From Planctomycetota bacterium (lineage in GTDB: Bacteria > Planctomycetota > UBA1135 > UBA2386): 24,885 bases of DNA. The position numbers and the translations under genes were made by a program. Below, piece after piece: positions 1 through 8,627 of the stretch. Each line of letters begins with the position of its first letter. The stretch's first letter is position 1. The stretch covers positions 1 through 24,885 of the forward strand of contig JAGQRA010000633.1 in assembly GCA_020425885.1 (NCBI GenBank). The letters run 5' to 3'. The notes under the pieces were generated by a model. The model did no database searches and was not told the origin of the DNA. It was given only the letters and a program-made list of their open reading frames with translations.

Positions 1-1106
1 AGGAGGTGCTGACCGGGACCAGCGCCACCATTGTGGTGCGGGTGTTCGGGCCCGACCTCGACGAGCTGCGGCGGCATGCGAACGCGATCGCCGGCGCGAT
101 CACCGATGTGCCCGGCGTCGTCGATCTGCACGTCGAACAGCAGGTGCTGGTGCCGTTGGTGCAGATCCGCACCCGCCCCGAGGCCCTGGCCGTCCACGGC
201 CTCACGGCCGGCGAGGTGCGACGCGCGGCCGTCGGCCTGATCCGGGGCAAGAAGGTCGGTGAGACCTTCGCCGGCCAGAAGGTCTACGACGTCACGATTC
301 AGGGCACCGACGATTGCCGCCAGGACCTGAGCGCGTTGCGGCGGTTGCTCATCGAGACGCCGACCGGCGGACGGGTGCCGCTCGGCGACGTGGCCGACAT
401 CGACATCGTGCCGACGCCCAACGAGATCAAGCGGGAAGGGGCCTCGCGTCGTATCGACGTGACCTGCAACGTCCGCGACCGCGATCTCGGCAGCGTTGCC
501 CGGGACATCGAGGCCAGGGTGGCGACGGTGCCGTTCAGCCGGGAATACCATCCCGAGGTGCTCGGCGAGTTCGCCGCCCGCGAGGCTTCGCAGCGGCAGC
601 TGTTCTCGCTCGCGGCCCTGGCCCTGCTCGGCATCATCCTGCTCCTGCACACCGACTTCCGCTCGGTAAGGCTGACCCTGCTGGTGGCGGTGACGTTGCC
701 GTTCGCGCTGATCGGCGGCGTCGCCGGTGCCGCGCTCGGCGGCGGCGTGCTGTCGCTCGGATCGCTGGTCGGCTTCGTCACCGTGCTCGGCATCGCGGCC
801 CGCAACGGCATCATGCTCGTGAGCCACTACCGCCACCTGCAACGGGTCGAAGGCGAACCGTTCGGGCTCGGTCTCGTCATGCGCGGCGCCGAGGAGAGGC
901 TGTCGCCGATCCTGATGACCGCGTCGAGCGCCGCCCTCGCGCTGCTGCCGCTCGTGCTCGCGGGCAATCAGCCTGGCCACGAGATCGAGTATCCGATGGC
1001 GCTGGTGATCCTCGGTGGGCTGGTGACCTCGACCGGACTCAACCTGTTCCTGCTGCCATCGCTCTATCTCGCCTACGGGCCGCGCGTCATTGCCGGTGAG
1101 GAGTAG
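1..1106 (+). CDS. RND efflux transporter, CusA/CzcA-like (C-terminal part, 5' end outside window)
   Basis: This is the last ~367 codons of an inner-membrane proton-driven RND pump. The frame is open from the first base (first full codon at 3), so the gene starts upstream. The visible part begins in the porter region ([16 protein letters not shown], as in heavy-metal RND pumps) and continues through the second docking/porter half. The last membrane block follows ([16 protein letters not shown] onward, then the segments around [20 protein letters not shown] and [17 protein letters not shown]), ending shortly after the last helix. The IAARNGI motif is typical of the CusA/CzcA (HME) branch, though substrate cannot be read from this part alone. 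Family length is about 1,040 residues, so roughly one third is present. The matching adaptor and outer-membrane factor would be expected upstream. The end overlaps rsmE on the other strand by 20 bp. Confidence 0.9.
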   Translation, partial: EVLTGTSATIVVRVFGPDLDELRRHANAIAGAITDVPGVVDLHVEQQVLVPLVQIRTRPEALAVHGLTAGEVRRAAVGLIRGKKVGETFAGQKVYDVTIQGTDDCRQDLSALRRLLIETPTGGRVPLGDVADIDIVPTPNEIKREGASRRIDVTCNVRDRDLGSVARDIEARVATVPFSREYHPEVLGEFAAREASQRQLFSLAALALLGIILLLHTDFRSVRLTLLVAVTLPFALIGGVAGAALGGGVLSLGSLVGFVTVLGIAARNGIMLVSHYRHLQRVEGEPFGLGLVMRGAEERLSPILMTASSAALALLPLVLAGNQPGHEIEYPMALVILGGLVTSTGLNLFLLPSLYLAYGPRVIAGEE

Positions 1107-1809
1107 TCGGCTCGCCGCCGATCGCCTGCAGCAAGCGCGTCGCGCCGGCCAGCACCGCGGTCTCGGTGCGCAGCGTCAGCGGGCCGAGGCTGCGCGGCGC
1201 GAAGCCCGCGGCCGTGAGCCGGGCGACCTCGTGCTCGACCAGGCCGCCTTCGGGACCGACGACGAGCATCGCGACATCGGCCGTGGCGGGGCCGAGTTCG
1301 ATGTCCGAGAAGGTCGCGACGAAGCGCTGTGCGGGCAGAGTCAGCGCGCACAGCTCGTCGATCGTGACCGTCGGTTCGATCGTCGGCAGCATCGCGCGGT
1401 CGCATTGCGTGCAGGCCGCGATCAGGGTGCGTTGCCACTGTTCGTGCTTCTCGGCCTGGCGCCGCGCGCGCTCGGTCACGAGCGGGCGGAAGCTGCGGAT
1501 GCCGGCCTCGGTGCCGTGTTCGAGGAGCCAGCTCGTGCGCGGCGCCTTGGGCAACGCGACGACCACATCGAGGGCCATCCGGGCCGAGCGCCCCAGCGGT
1601 TCTGCGACCGGTGAGCCGATGTCGAGCACGACGTCGCGACGGCGGACCTCGATCACCGTCGCGTTCACTTCCGAGCCGTTGCCGTCGAACAGCACCACGG
1701 CCGTCCCGGGGCGGGTGTCGACGATCCTGCCGAGGTGATGGCCGAGGCGAGGACTCAGCGTCGCCGGTCCCGGCGGCGGCAGGGGACGGGCGAAGTAGCG
1801 TCGTGCCAT
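1087..1809 (-). CDS. rsmE: 16S rRNA (uracil(1498)-N(3))-methyltransferase RsmE
   Basis: RsmE is a SPOUT-class enzyme that methylates N3 of U1498 in 16S rRNA with S-adenosylmethionine. The 240-residue length fits the family. The N-terminal PUA-like barrel starts with [10 protein letters not shown]. The C-terminal trefoil-knot domain carries the two cofactor loops VGPEGG and [11 protein letters not shown], which are diagnostic. An in-frame ATG lies 13 codons upstream at 1848, but the ATG at 1809 matches the family start and removes an unconserved extension. The gene converges on the RND pump and shares its last 20 bp with it. The chemoreceptor gene upstream on the same strand ends at 1874, leaving 64 bp, so co-transcription is possible but functionally unrelated. 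Confidence 0.93.
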   Translation of the reverse strand: MARRYFARPLPPPGPATLSPRLGHHLGRIVDTRPGTAVVLFDGNGSEVNATVIEVRRRDVVLDIGSPVAEPLGRSARMALDVVVALPKAPRTSWLLEHGTEAGIRSFRPLVTERARRQAEKHEQWQRTLIAACTQCDRAMLPTIEPTVTIDELCALTLPAQRFVATFSDIELGPATADVAMLVVGPEGGLVEHEVARLTAAGFAPRSLGPLTLRTETAVLAGATRLLQAIGGEPTTPHRQ

Positions 1810-1873
1810 CGCCGCAGGGTAGGCGAACGGGCTCGCGCAGGCGCGCACGTTCGTCGCCTGCGCGTGCCGTCCG

Positions 1874-3754
1874 CTAGCCGATGTTGAAGTTCGCCAGGGT
1901 GTCGCGCAGCGTCTCGACCTCCTGCCGGGTGCTGAGCACGGACGCTGCCAGTTCCTCGGCGCCGCTGGCGTTGGTCTGCGTCGCGTCGTCGAGGGCGACC
2001 ACGGCGCGGGCGACGATCTCGAGGCCTTCGCGTTCTCTGACCGAGCCTTCGGCGACCTCGCTCAGCTGCTGCGAGACTTCGCTCGAGGTCGCCGAGATCG
2101 AATGGAACAGCTGCACGACCTCGGCGGCGAGGTCGACACCGTTGTGGGTGCGCGCCGCCGACTCGGCCACCAGCGTGCCGATCTCCTTGGCCGAGGCCGC
2201 GCAGCGCTGGGCCAGCGAGCGGACCTCCTCGGCGACGACGGCGAAACCCTTGCCGGCCTCGCCGGCGCGTGCCGCCTCGACGGCGGCATTGAGGGCCAGG
2301 AGATTCGTCTGGAAGGAGATGTCGTCGATCGTGCGCAGGATGCTGGCGACGGCGTCGCTCGATTCCCGGATCTGGTTCATCGCCGTGGCCATGCTCTCGG
2401 TCGTCGCGCGTCCGACGTCGATCATCTGCCGCGCTTCGGCCGAGTTCTTGTTGGCGGTGACCAGCTTGTCGGCGATGGCGGCGCTGTGGTCGACGATCTC
2501 GGTGACGCTGGCGCGGATCTCCTGCAGGTTGGCGGCCTGCGTCGAGGCGCTGTTGGCGATCATCGTGCTGGCCTCGCTGACCTGTTGCGAGGCCTCGTCG
2601 ACGCCCGTCGCCAGCATCGAGGCGCTGCCGATGACCATCGCGAGTGAGCCGGTGGAACTGTTGAAGGCGGCCATCATCGTGCCGATCTCGTCCTTCGAGG
2701 ACGTGTCGAGGGACACGGTGAGGTTGCCGTTGACGAGTTGCTGGAGACCGGCGCTGAGCTGGGCAAAGCGGAGCAGCATCCGGGTCGCGAAGTGGCGGCC
2801 GATCAACAGGGACGCCAGCAGGATGAGCATCGTCAACGCCGTGCCGGACCAGGCGCCAACGAGGGCGGAGGAGTGGGCGGCATCGCAGTCCGCAGTCAGA
2901 TGACCGATGAGCGTGTCCTCGAGCTCCTTGAGGCGATCGATCTCGAAGCTGATGGCGGTCCACCAGGCCTTGGGATCGACGCCGAGTTCGCCTTGGCCGC
3001 CGTTGTCCACGGCCAGCTGTCGGAGCTCGTGGGCCTGGACCACCTCGGCGGCCTGCTGCTGCTCCTGGAACATCGCGGCATGCTCGGCCGTGGCGGTGCG
3101 CGTGAACTCGCCGAGCCAGGCGCTGGCCTTGGCGCAGGAGGCGACGAAGCGCGGGAACGAGCCGGGCGCGAACCTGTTGCGCGAGAACGCGTTGTTGGCC
3201 TGGGCGCGGACGATACCGGTGGCTTCCTTGCCGCGCAGCAGCGCGAGGTAGTTGCGCAGGTGGGCGGTGAACTCGCCGTCCGGGCTGGCGATCGTGCCGA
3301 TGCCTCCCAGCAGCTGCTCGTTCAGCTGCGTGTAGTAGGCGACCGAGTCCGGCGCGGCGATGGTCAGCTGATCGACCTGACCGCGGATGTCCGCGATCTT
3401 CGCCATGCGTTCGACGGCGGCCTCGAACTCCTGCGGCACGGCAAGGCCTTCGGCCTTCCTGCTGTCGACCGCGGTCTCGAACGCCTGCCGGCGACCGTCG
3501 ACGCGCTTCCTTTGCTCGCTCAGGTCGGGTGCGAAGCTGTTGCCGGCGCTGCCGAGATAGCCATTGCTGAGGCCGCGCTCGCGCTGGGTCTCGTGCAGCA
3601 GGTTGCCGCTGAGGTTGGCGAGCTCGCAGAGCCTCTCGTTGTCATAGGCGGTCGCAGCCAGACGAAGATCGCCACGCAGCCCGATGCCGAATTGAACGAG
3701 AAGGGCCACCGTCGGGACGAGCCCGATCAGCAGCAGTTGTGCGCGCAGCTTCAT
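1874..3754 (-). CDS. Methyl-accepting chemotaxis protein with NIT sensor domain
   Basis: A 626-residue transmembrane chemoreceptor. Helix TM1 is at residues 4-25. A periplasmic NIT-type (nitrate/nitrite-sensing) domain follows at about 35-270, recognised by the [18 protein letters not shown] stretch and the following QRKRVD. TM2 is near 300-325, followed by a HAMP-like linker and a long cytoplasmic coiled coil. The signalling hairpin tip near 480-505 ([20 protein letters not shown], then [14 protein letters not shown]) is the CheA/CheW-contacting signature. No C-terminal CheR/CheB tether pentapeptide is present; the protein ends NFNIG. I chose the ATG at 3754 because TM1 follows at once; an upstream GTG at 3784 is open, with AGGGAG between the two. 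No other chemotaxis gene is in the window. Ligand identity (nitrate or other) is inferred from the domain type only. Confidence 0.92.
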   Translation of the reverse strand: MKLRAQLLLIGLVPTVALLVQFGIGLRGDLRLAATAYDNERLCELANLSGNLLHETQRERGLSNGYLGSAGNSFAPDLSEQRKRVDGRRQAFETAVDSRKAEGLAVPQEFEAAVERMAKIADIRGQVDQLTIAAPDSVAYYTQLNEQLLGGIGTIASPDGEFTAHLRNYLALLRGKEATGIVRAQANNAFSRNRFAPGSFPRFVASCAKASAWLGEFTRTATAEHAAMFQEQQQAAEVVQAHELRQLAVDNGGQGELGVDPKAWWTAISFEIDRLKELEDTLIGHLTADCDAAHSSALVGAWSGTALTMLILLASLLIGRHFATRMLLRFAQLSAGLQQLVNGNLTVSLDTSSKDEIGTMMAAFNSSTGSLAMVIGSASMLATGVDEASQQVSEASTMIANSASTQAANLQEIRASVTEIVDHSAAIADKLVTANKNSAEARQMIDVGRATTESMATAMNQIRESSDAVASILRTIDDISFQTNLLALNAAVEAARAGEAGKGFAVVAEEVRSLAQRCAASAKEIGTLVAESAARTHNGVDLAAEVVQLFHSISATSSEVSQQLSEVAEGSVREREGLEIVARAVVALDDATQTNASGAEELAASVLSTRQEVETLRDTLANFNIG

Positions 3755-3899
3755 GTGTGTTCTGTCGTCTCCCTGGAGTCTCACTCACTCGCAGGGTCGG
3801 CTATCGGCGACGGAGGCGATCGGCATCAACCTCGCATCCGCGTGGTCTGGCGCGAATTCGCGGGGCTACGCCGCCATTCGTAGAACTGCTGATTCGACT

Positions 3900-3926
3900 C
3901 CGTGGCCAGCCGGCGAGACGCCACGG
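3900..3926. repeat. Perfect 7-bp inverted repeat between rocD and the chemoreceptor gene
   Basis: CCGTGGC at 3900-3906 is mirrored by GCCACGG at 3920-3926, with a 13-base loop. It lies about 70 bases past the rocD stop on the minus strand and about 145 bases upstream of the chemoreceptor start, inside the 239-bp gap 3755-3993, where I see no gene. There is no T-run on either side, so it is not a classical Rho-independent terminator. It could be a weak terminator hairpin, an operator, or chance in GC-rich DNA. Confidence 0.3.
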
Positions 3927-3993
3927 CGCGAGCATGCGTTGTCAGCGGCTAGAGGTCCGCGTCGGCCAGCGGCGTCAGGACGGTGACCTGGGC

Positions 3994-5211
3994 TCAACCG
4001 CCCTGCAGGACTTCCTGTAGGGCGGCGAGCGCGAATTCGAGCTCATCGCGGCGGATCGTGAGCGGGGGCGCCACCCGGATCACGTGATCGTGCGTCTCCT
4101 TGCACAGCACGCCGCGCTCCCGCAGCGCCTCGCAGAAGCGTCGCGCGCCGCCGGCGTCGGGTTCGAGCTCGATGCCGATCCAGAGTCCTTTGCCGCGCAC
4201 CTCCTTGATCACCGGTGCCTTCACCGCGCGCAGGAACTCCATCGCCGCCGCACCCATGGTCGCCGAGTTCTCGACCATGCCTTCGTCTTCGAGTGCGCCG
4301 AGCGCGGCACACGCGACCGCGGCGCCGAGCGGATTGCCGCCGTAGGTCGAACCGTGATCGCCGGGCCGGAACACGGACATCACCTCGTCGTCGGCCAGCA
4401 TGGCGGAGACCGGATAGACGCCGCCCGACAGCGCCTTGCCGACGATGAGGACGTCCGGACGGATGTCTTCGTGCTGGTAGCAGAACATACGGCCGGTGCG
4501 CCCCAGTCCGGATTGGATCTCGTCGAGCATCAGCAATGCCCGGTGCCGGTCGCAGAGCTCGCGCAGGGCACGCAGGTAGCCGTCGGGCGGAATGACGATC
4601 CCGGCCTCACCCTGGATCGGTTCGACGAGCACGGCGCAGGTGTGTGGACCGATCGCCGCCGCGGCGGCTTCGGCATCGCCGAACGGGACACGTCGGAAGC
4701 CGGGGCCGAACGGGCCGAAGCCGGCGCGGTACTGCTCCTCCGAGGAGAAGCCGACGATGGTCGTGGTGCGGCCGTGGAAGTTGCCATCGAAGACGACGAT
4801 CTCGGCGACGTCCGCCGGGATGCCCTTCACGGTGTAGCCCCACTTGCGCGCGGCCTTGATCGCGGTCTCGACCGCCTCGGCGCCGGTGTTCATCGGCAGC
4901 ACGCGCGCGAAGCCGGTCATGCGGGTCAAGGCCTCGTAGAGCAGGCCGAGCTGATCGTTGTGGAAGGCGCGACTCGTCAACGTGGCCCGTTCGGCCTGCT
5001 CGTGCAGGGCGGCCAGGATGCGTGGGTGGCAATGGCCCTGGTTGACGGCGGAGTAGGCGGCCAGACAGTCGAGGTAGCGACGGCCTTCGACATCCTGGAC
5101 CCAGACGCCGCGGGCGCGCTCGATCACGACCGGCAGCGGCAGGTAGTTGTGAGCGCCCAGCGCCTGCTCGCGAGCGATGTAGTCCGCGTTGTTCCGTGCC
5201 CTCGTGCTCAT
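3994..5211 (-). CDS. rocD: Ornithine--oxo-acid aminotransferase (ornithine delta-aminotransferase)
   Basis: A PLP-dependent class-III aminotransferase of 405 residues, the usual length for RocD. It transfers the delta-amino group of ornithine to 2-oxoglutarate, giving glutamate semialdehyde (arginine/ornithine to glutamate/proline). Visible motifs are the N-terminal [39 protein letters not shown], the FHGRT loop, [14 protein letters not shown] (the Asp that pairs with the PLP ring nitrogen) and [14 protein letters not shown] with the Schiff-base Lys259. The long near-identity to RocD-type signatures ([17 protein letters not shown]) separates it from acetylornithine and 4-aminobutyrate aminotransferases, although only a tree would prove it. 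The ATG at 5211 has no strong Shine-Dalgarno sequence. It is divergent from the aspartase fusion, with a 174-bp region between them. Both enzymes feed amino acids into central metabolism. Confidence 0.92.
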   Translation of the reverse strand: MSTRARNNADYIAREQALGAHNYLPLPVVIERARGVWVQDVEGRRYLDCLAAYSAVNQGHCHPRILAALHEQAERATLTSRAFHNDQLGLLYEALTRMTGFARVLPMNTGAEAVETAIKAARKWGYTVKGIPADVAEIVVFDGNFHGRTTTIVGFSSEEQYRAGFGPFGPGFRRVPFGDAEAAAAAIGPHTCAVLVEPIQGEAGIVIPPDGYLRALRELCDRHRALLMLDEIQSGLGRTGRMFCYQHEDIRPDVLIVGKALSGGVYPVSAMLADDEVMSVFRPGDHGSTYGGNPLGAAVACAALGALEDEGMVENSATMGAAAMEFLRAVKAPVIKEVRGKGLWIGIELEPDAGGARRFCEALRERGVLCKETHDHVIRVAPPLTIRRDELEFALAALQEVLQGG

Positions 5212-5385
5212 GTCGCTTGCCGCGATGGAAGTGGCATCGTCGGCGTCATCCTATCGGTCTCGCCGGCGACGAGGTGTAGGTCGGTCGGCGCAGGCCGCGC
5301 GGGTTCTCGGCTGATGTTCGGGACGACGCTTGCGCGACGGGTCGTCCGGCGTGATGACTTCGGCCTTCGCGAATCCCTCCACGCC

Positions 5386-7245
5386 ATGACCGACCGCCAA
5401 GACTGGGCGCAGCCCCTCCGTCAGGTTCACATCTTCGCCAATCTCACCGCCGCCGAAGCCGATCGACTGCTGGCCCAGGCCGAGATCAGGACCTATGGCG
5501 AAGGCGAGGTGTTGTTCACCGAGGGCAGCCCGCGGGCCCGGCTGCTGCTGATCCGGCGTGGCCGCGTGCAGCTGACCCGCGAGGATGCCTACGGCGACCG
5601 GCGGCCGGTCGTGACCCTCGTGCGCGGCGATCTGCTCGGCGAGGGCATGATGATCGGCGATTCGGTGCACTCGACGACCGCGACGGCGCAGACCACGACG
5701 GAGGTCGTCTTCCTCAGCCGCGACGCCGTGCTCGCCTTCATCGGCGACGACCACGAGCTGGAGAAGCGCATGCTGTCGAGTCTCCTCGCCGAGGTCGTCG
5801 GCCGCGTCGATCAGCTCATGTTCCGCACCAGCGGTGTCGCCCACGCGTTCTCGACCGGGCGGTCGCGCACCGAGCACGATCTGCTGGGCGACGGCCTGGT
5901 CCAGGAGGAAGCCTACTTCGGCCTGCAGACGCTGCGGGCGCTGAGCAATTTCGACATCGGCGGCGTGCGGCTCAACGCCTACCCGAACCTGATCAAGGCG
6001 CTGGCGATGGTCAAGAAGGCCTGCGCGCTGGCCAACCTCGAATGCGGCGCGATCAAGGAAGACGTCGCCCGGGCGATCGCCGAGGCGGCCGACGAGGTCA
6101 TCGCCGGCAAGCTGCACGACTACTTCGTCGTCGACGTGCTGCAGGGCGGCGCGGGGACTTCGACCAACATGAACGCCAACGAGGTCCTGGCCAACCGGGG
6201 CCTCGAGCTGCTCGGCTGCGAGAAGGGGGACTACGAGCGACTGCACCCCAACAACCACGTCAACTGCTCGCAGTCGACCAACGACGTCTATCCGACCGCC
6301 CTGAAGCTCGGCATGATCCTCAGCAGCGAGCGGCTGATCGAGGTCGTCGAGCAGCTGATCGCGTCGTTCGAGGCGAAGGCGGCGGAGTTCGCCGGCGTCG
6401 TCAAGATGGGGCGCACCCAGCTGCAGGATGCGGTGCCGATGACGTTGGGGCAGGAGTTCGGCGCGTTCGCCGTCAGCCTGAAGCAGGAGCTCGCCCTGGT
6501 CCATCGCATGCGCGACGACCTGCGCACGCTCAACCTCGGCGGCACCGCGATCGGCACCGGGCTGAACACGCCCAAGGGCTATCGCAACCTGGCGATCCAG
6601 CGCCTGCGCGAGGTGACCGGGCTCGAGCTGACCCTGGCACCGAACCTGATCGAAGCGACCCAGGACACGCAGGCGTTCGTGATGTTCTCGGCCGCACTGA
6701 AGAGCCTCGCCGTCAAGCTGTCGAAGATCTGCAGCGACCTGCGCCTGCTGTCCTCGGGGCCGCGCGCCGGGCTCGGCGAGATCCACCTGCCGCCGCGCCA
6801 ACCCGGCTCGTCGATCATGCCGGGCAAGGTCAACCCGGTGATCCCGGAGGTCTGCAACCAGGTCGCGTTCCGGGTCATCGGCAACGATCTGGCGGTGACG
6901 CTGGCGGCCGAGGCCGGCCAGCTGCAGCTCAACGTCATGGAGCCGGTGATCGCCGCCAGCATCCTGGAGTCGCTGAAGATCCTGGCGAACGCGGTGTTGA
7001 CCCTGCGGCACAACTGCGTCGACGGCATCGTCGCCAACACCGAGCAGTGCCGGCGCTTCGTCGAGAACAGCATCGGCCTCGTGACCGCGCTGGTGCCGGT
7101 GCTCGGCTACGGTACCGCGACCGCGGTCGCCGCCGACGCCCTGGCCAGCGGCAAGAGCGTCGCCGATGTGCTGCGCGATCGCGGCCTGCTGACCGCGGAA
7201 GTCGCGGACCTGCTCACGCCGGAGCGGATGGCGAACCCGGACTGA
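5386..7245 (+). CDS. aspA: Cyclic nucleotide-binding-type domain fused to aspartate ammonia-lyase
   Basis: A 619-residue protein in two parts. Residues ~10-140 form a CRP/cNMP-binding beta-barrel (IFANLTAAEADRLL, YGEGEVLFTEGSPRARLLLI, GDLLGEGMMIG). The position matching the phosphate-contacting Arg of E. coli CRP appears to be His95, so cAMP binding is doubtful. Residues ~160-619 are a full aspartase (L-aspartate to fumarate plus ammonia): LLGDGLVQEEAYFGLQT, QGGAGTSTNMNANEVLANRG, NCSQSTNDVYPT, MGRTQLQDAVPMTLGQEF, and the catalytic loop GSSIMPGKVNP at 474-484. Ordinary AspA is about 470 residues and lacks the first domain. The two parts are in one uninterrupted frame. The start is uncertain because no Shine-Dalgarno sequence precedes the ATG at 5386; an in-frame ATG at 5314 is possible. 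Its stop lies 8 bp from the convergent sulfatase stop. Confidence 0.92.
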   Translation: MTDRQDWAQPLRQVHIFANLTAAEADRLLAQAEIRTYGEGEVLFTEGSPRARLLLIRRGRVQLTREDAYGDRRPVVTLVRGDLLGEGMMIGDSVHSTTATAQTTTEVVFLSRDAVLAFIGDDHELEKRMLSSLLAEVVGRVDQLMFRTSGVAHAFSTGRSRTEHDLLGDGLVQEEAYFGLQTLRALSNFDIGGVRLNAYPNLIKALAMVKKACALANLECGAIKEDVARAIAEAADEVIAGKLHDYFVVDVLQGGAGTSTNMNANEVLANRGLELLGCEKGDYERLHPNNHVNCSQSTNDVYPTALKLGMILSSERLIEVVEQLIASFEAKAAEFAGVVKMGRTQLQDAVPMTLGQEFGAFAVSLKQELALVHRMRDDLRTLNLGGTAIGTGLNTPKGYRNLAIQRLREVTGLELTLAPNLIEATQDTQAFVMFSAALKSLAVKLSKICSDLRLLSSGPRAGLGEIHLPPRQPGSSIMPGKVNPVIPEVCNQVAFRVIGNDLAVTLAAEAGQLQLNVMEPVIAASILESLKILANAVLTLRHNCVDGIVANTEQCRRFVENSIGLVTALVPVLGYGTATAVAADALASGKSVADVLRDRGLLTAEVADLLTPERMANPD

Positions 7246-7253
7246 CCGCGGCC

Positions 7254-8627
7254 TCAGCGCGGCGGCTTCGCGGGATCGAACAGCATCGCCTCGACGTGAC
7301 GCACGGGTCGCATGTTCGCCGTGATCGCCGCGTCGGCGTCGCGGGCGAGCTGCGTGAGCTCGGCCCTGAGTTCGGGCTGCTGCTCGGATCGATCCCACTG
7401 TTCGGATACGTCGTGCTCGAGATGGAACAGTCCGCCTTCGAAGAGCAGCTTCCATGGTCCGCGCCGGATCCCGGCCAGCTCACCCTTCGCGGTGTAGTAG
7501 AGGAAGTGCGGCGTCGGCGACGTCGCCTCGGGCTCGGCGCGCAGCAGCGCGGCGATGTCGTGGCCGTCGATCGCGGGCAGCTGCCGCAGATCGGCGCCGG
7601 CGAGGGTCGCGATCGTCGGCAGCAGGTCCATGGTGGTCGCGATCTCCGTGCAGACCGCACCGGCGGGGATCGTCCCGGGCCAGTTGGCGATGCAGGGCAC
7701 GCGTTGCCCACCCTCCCAGTTCGTGCCCTTGCCGCCGCGCAGCAGACCGGCCGAGCCGCCGTCCTGCTTGAACTGCAACCACGGGCCGTTGTCGCTGGTG
7801 AACAGGATCAGGGTCCGGTCGCGCAAACCCAGCCTGTCGACGGTGGCGACGAGTTCGCCGACGCCATGGTCGATCTCCTCGATGACATCGCCGTAGAGGC
7901 CGCGCCGGCTGCGGCCCGCGAACCGCTCGGATGCGTACAGCGGGATGTGCGGCATCGAATGCGGCACGTAGCAGAAGAACCGTTGGTCGCGATGTGTCTC
8001 GATGAACTGCACCGCGGCCCGGGTGATGCGCTGGGTCAGCAGATGCTGGTCGGGTTCCCACTCGACGACCTTGTCGCCCTCGATCCACGGCAGTCGATAC
8101 GCGTACCTGCTGTCGGGTGGGCGGTGCATCTGCGCCATGTCGTTCGAGTACGGCACTCCGGCGTAGACGTCGAAGCCTTGGTCGAGGGGCAGCAATCCGG
8201 GGCGATGGCCGAGGTGCCACTTGCCGAAGCAACCGGTGGCGTAGCCACGGCCGTGCAGCAGGTCGGCCAGGGTCATCTCGTCGGTGTGGAGGCCGTAGTC
8301 GTACTGCGGGAACACGACGTGACGGTGCATGCCGACCCGCTTGGGGTAGCAGCCCGTCATCAGCGCGGCGCGCGACGGCGAACAGACCGGGCTCGCGACG
8401 TAGAACTGCATGAGCCTCATGCCGCCGGCGGCGAGCGCATCGAGGCAGGGCGTCGCGATCGTCGGATGCCCGTAGCAGGACAGGTCGCCGTAGCCCTGAT
8501 CGTCGGTGAAGATCAGGATCACGTTCGGCGGCTGCTGCGCGGTCGCCGGCGGCGCCGCGGCCATGCCGAGTGAGGCGAGGGCGGCAACGCCGCGGAGCAG
8601 GAGATGCATCGTGGCAGGTGGAGTCAT
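7254..8627 (-). CDS. Secreted sulfatase (type I, formylglycine-dependent)
   Basis: A 457-residue arylsulfatase-A-type enzyme that hydrolyses sulfate esters, probably on polysaccharide. An N-terminal signal peptide (hydrophobic stretch after MHLLLRG, predicted cleavage after PATA) is followed by NVILIFTDDQGYGDLS, where Asp42 and Asp43 bind calcium. The CSPSR motif carries Cys82, which must be converted to formylglycine, then LMTGCYPKRVG and GKWHLGH. The late LFTSDNGPW motif supplies further metal ligands. I chose the ATG at 8627 because it overlaps the stop of the upstream gene as ATGA, suggesting translational coupling. The ATG six codons later (8609) starts directly at the signal peptide and is an alternative. 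No maturase gene (sulfatase-modifying enzyme) is in the window. The exact carbohydrate substrate cannot be read from the sequence. Confidence 0.93.
   Translation of the reverse strand: MTPPATMHLLLRGVAALASLGMAAAPPATAQQPPNVILIFTDDQGYGDLSCYGHPTIATPCLDALAAGGMRLMQFYVASPVCSPSRAALMTGCYPKRVGMHRHVVFPQYDYGLHTDEMTLADLLHGRGYATGCFGKWHLGHRPGLLPLDQGFDVYAGVPYSNDMAQMHRPPDSRYAYRLPWIEGDKVVEWEPDQHLLTQRITRAAVQFIETHRDQRFFCYVPHSMPHIPLYASERFAGRSRRGLYGDVIEEIDHGVGELVATVDRLGLRDRTLILFTSDNGPWLQFKQDGGSAGLLRGGKGTNWEGGQRVPCIANWPGTIPAGAVCTEIATTMDLLPTIATLAGADLRQLPAIDGHDIAALLRAEPEATSPTPHFLYYTAKGELAGIRRGPWKLLFEGGLFHLEHDVSEQWDRSEQQPELRAELTQLARDADAAITANMRPVRHVEAMLFDPAKPPR

Noticed and set aside
3739..4020. Small plus-strand open frames in the gap between the chemoreceptor and rocD
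   Set aside because: They overlap the chemoreceptor start and rocD end on the other strand and their translation is Arg-rich without motifs.
7238..7275. Short inverted repeat CCGCG/CGCGG near the convergent ends of the aspartase and sulfatase genes as a terminator
   Set aside because: Only a five-base stem with no T-run; such pairs are expected by chance at this GC content.
5251..7455. Long open frame of 734 codons on the minus strand opposite the aspartase fusion
   Set aside because: Composition is dominated by Arg, Gln, Asp, Val and Leu in a pattern produced by reading a GC-rich gene backwards; no signal, domain or motif is visible, while the opposite strand encodes a clear enzyme.
6042..8573. 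Long open frame of 843 codons on the plus strand across the aspartase end and the sulfatase
   Set aside because: It runs in another frame through two well-supported genes and has only Arg/Gly/Ala-rich low-complexity translation.
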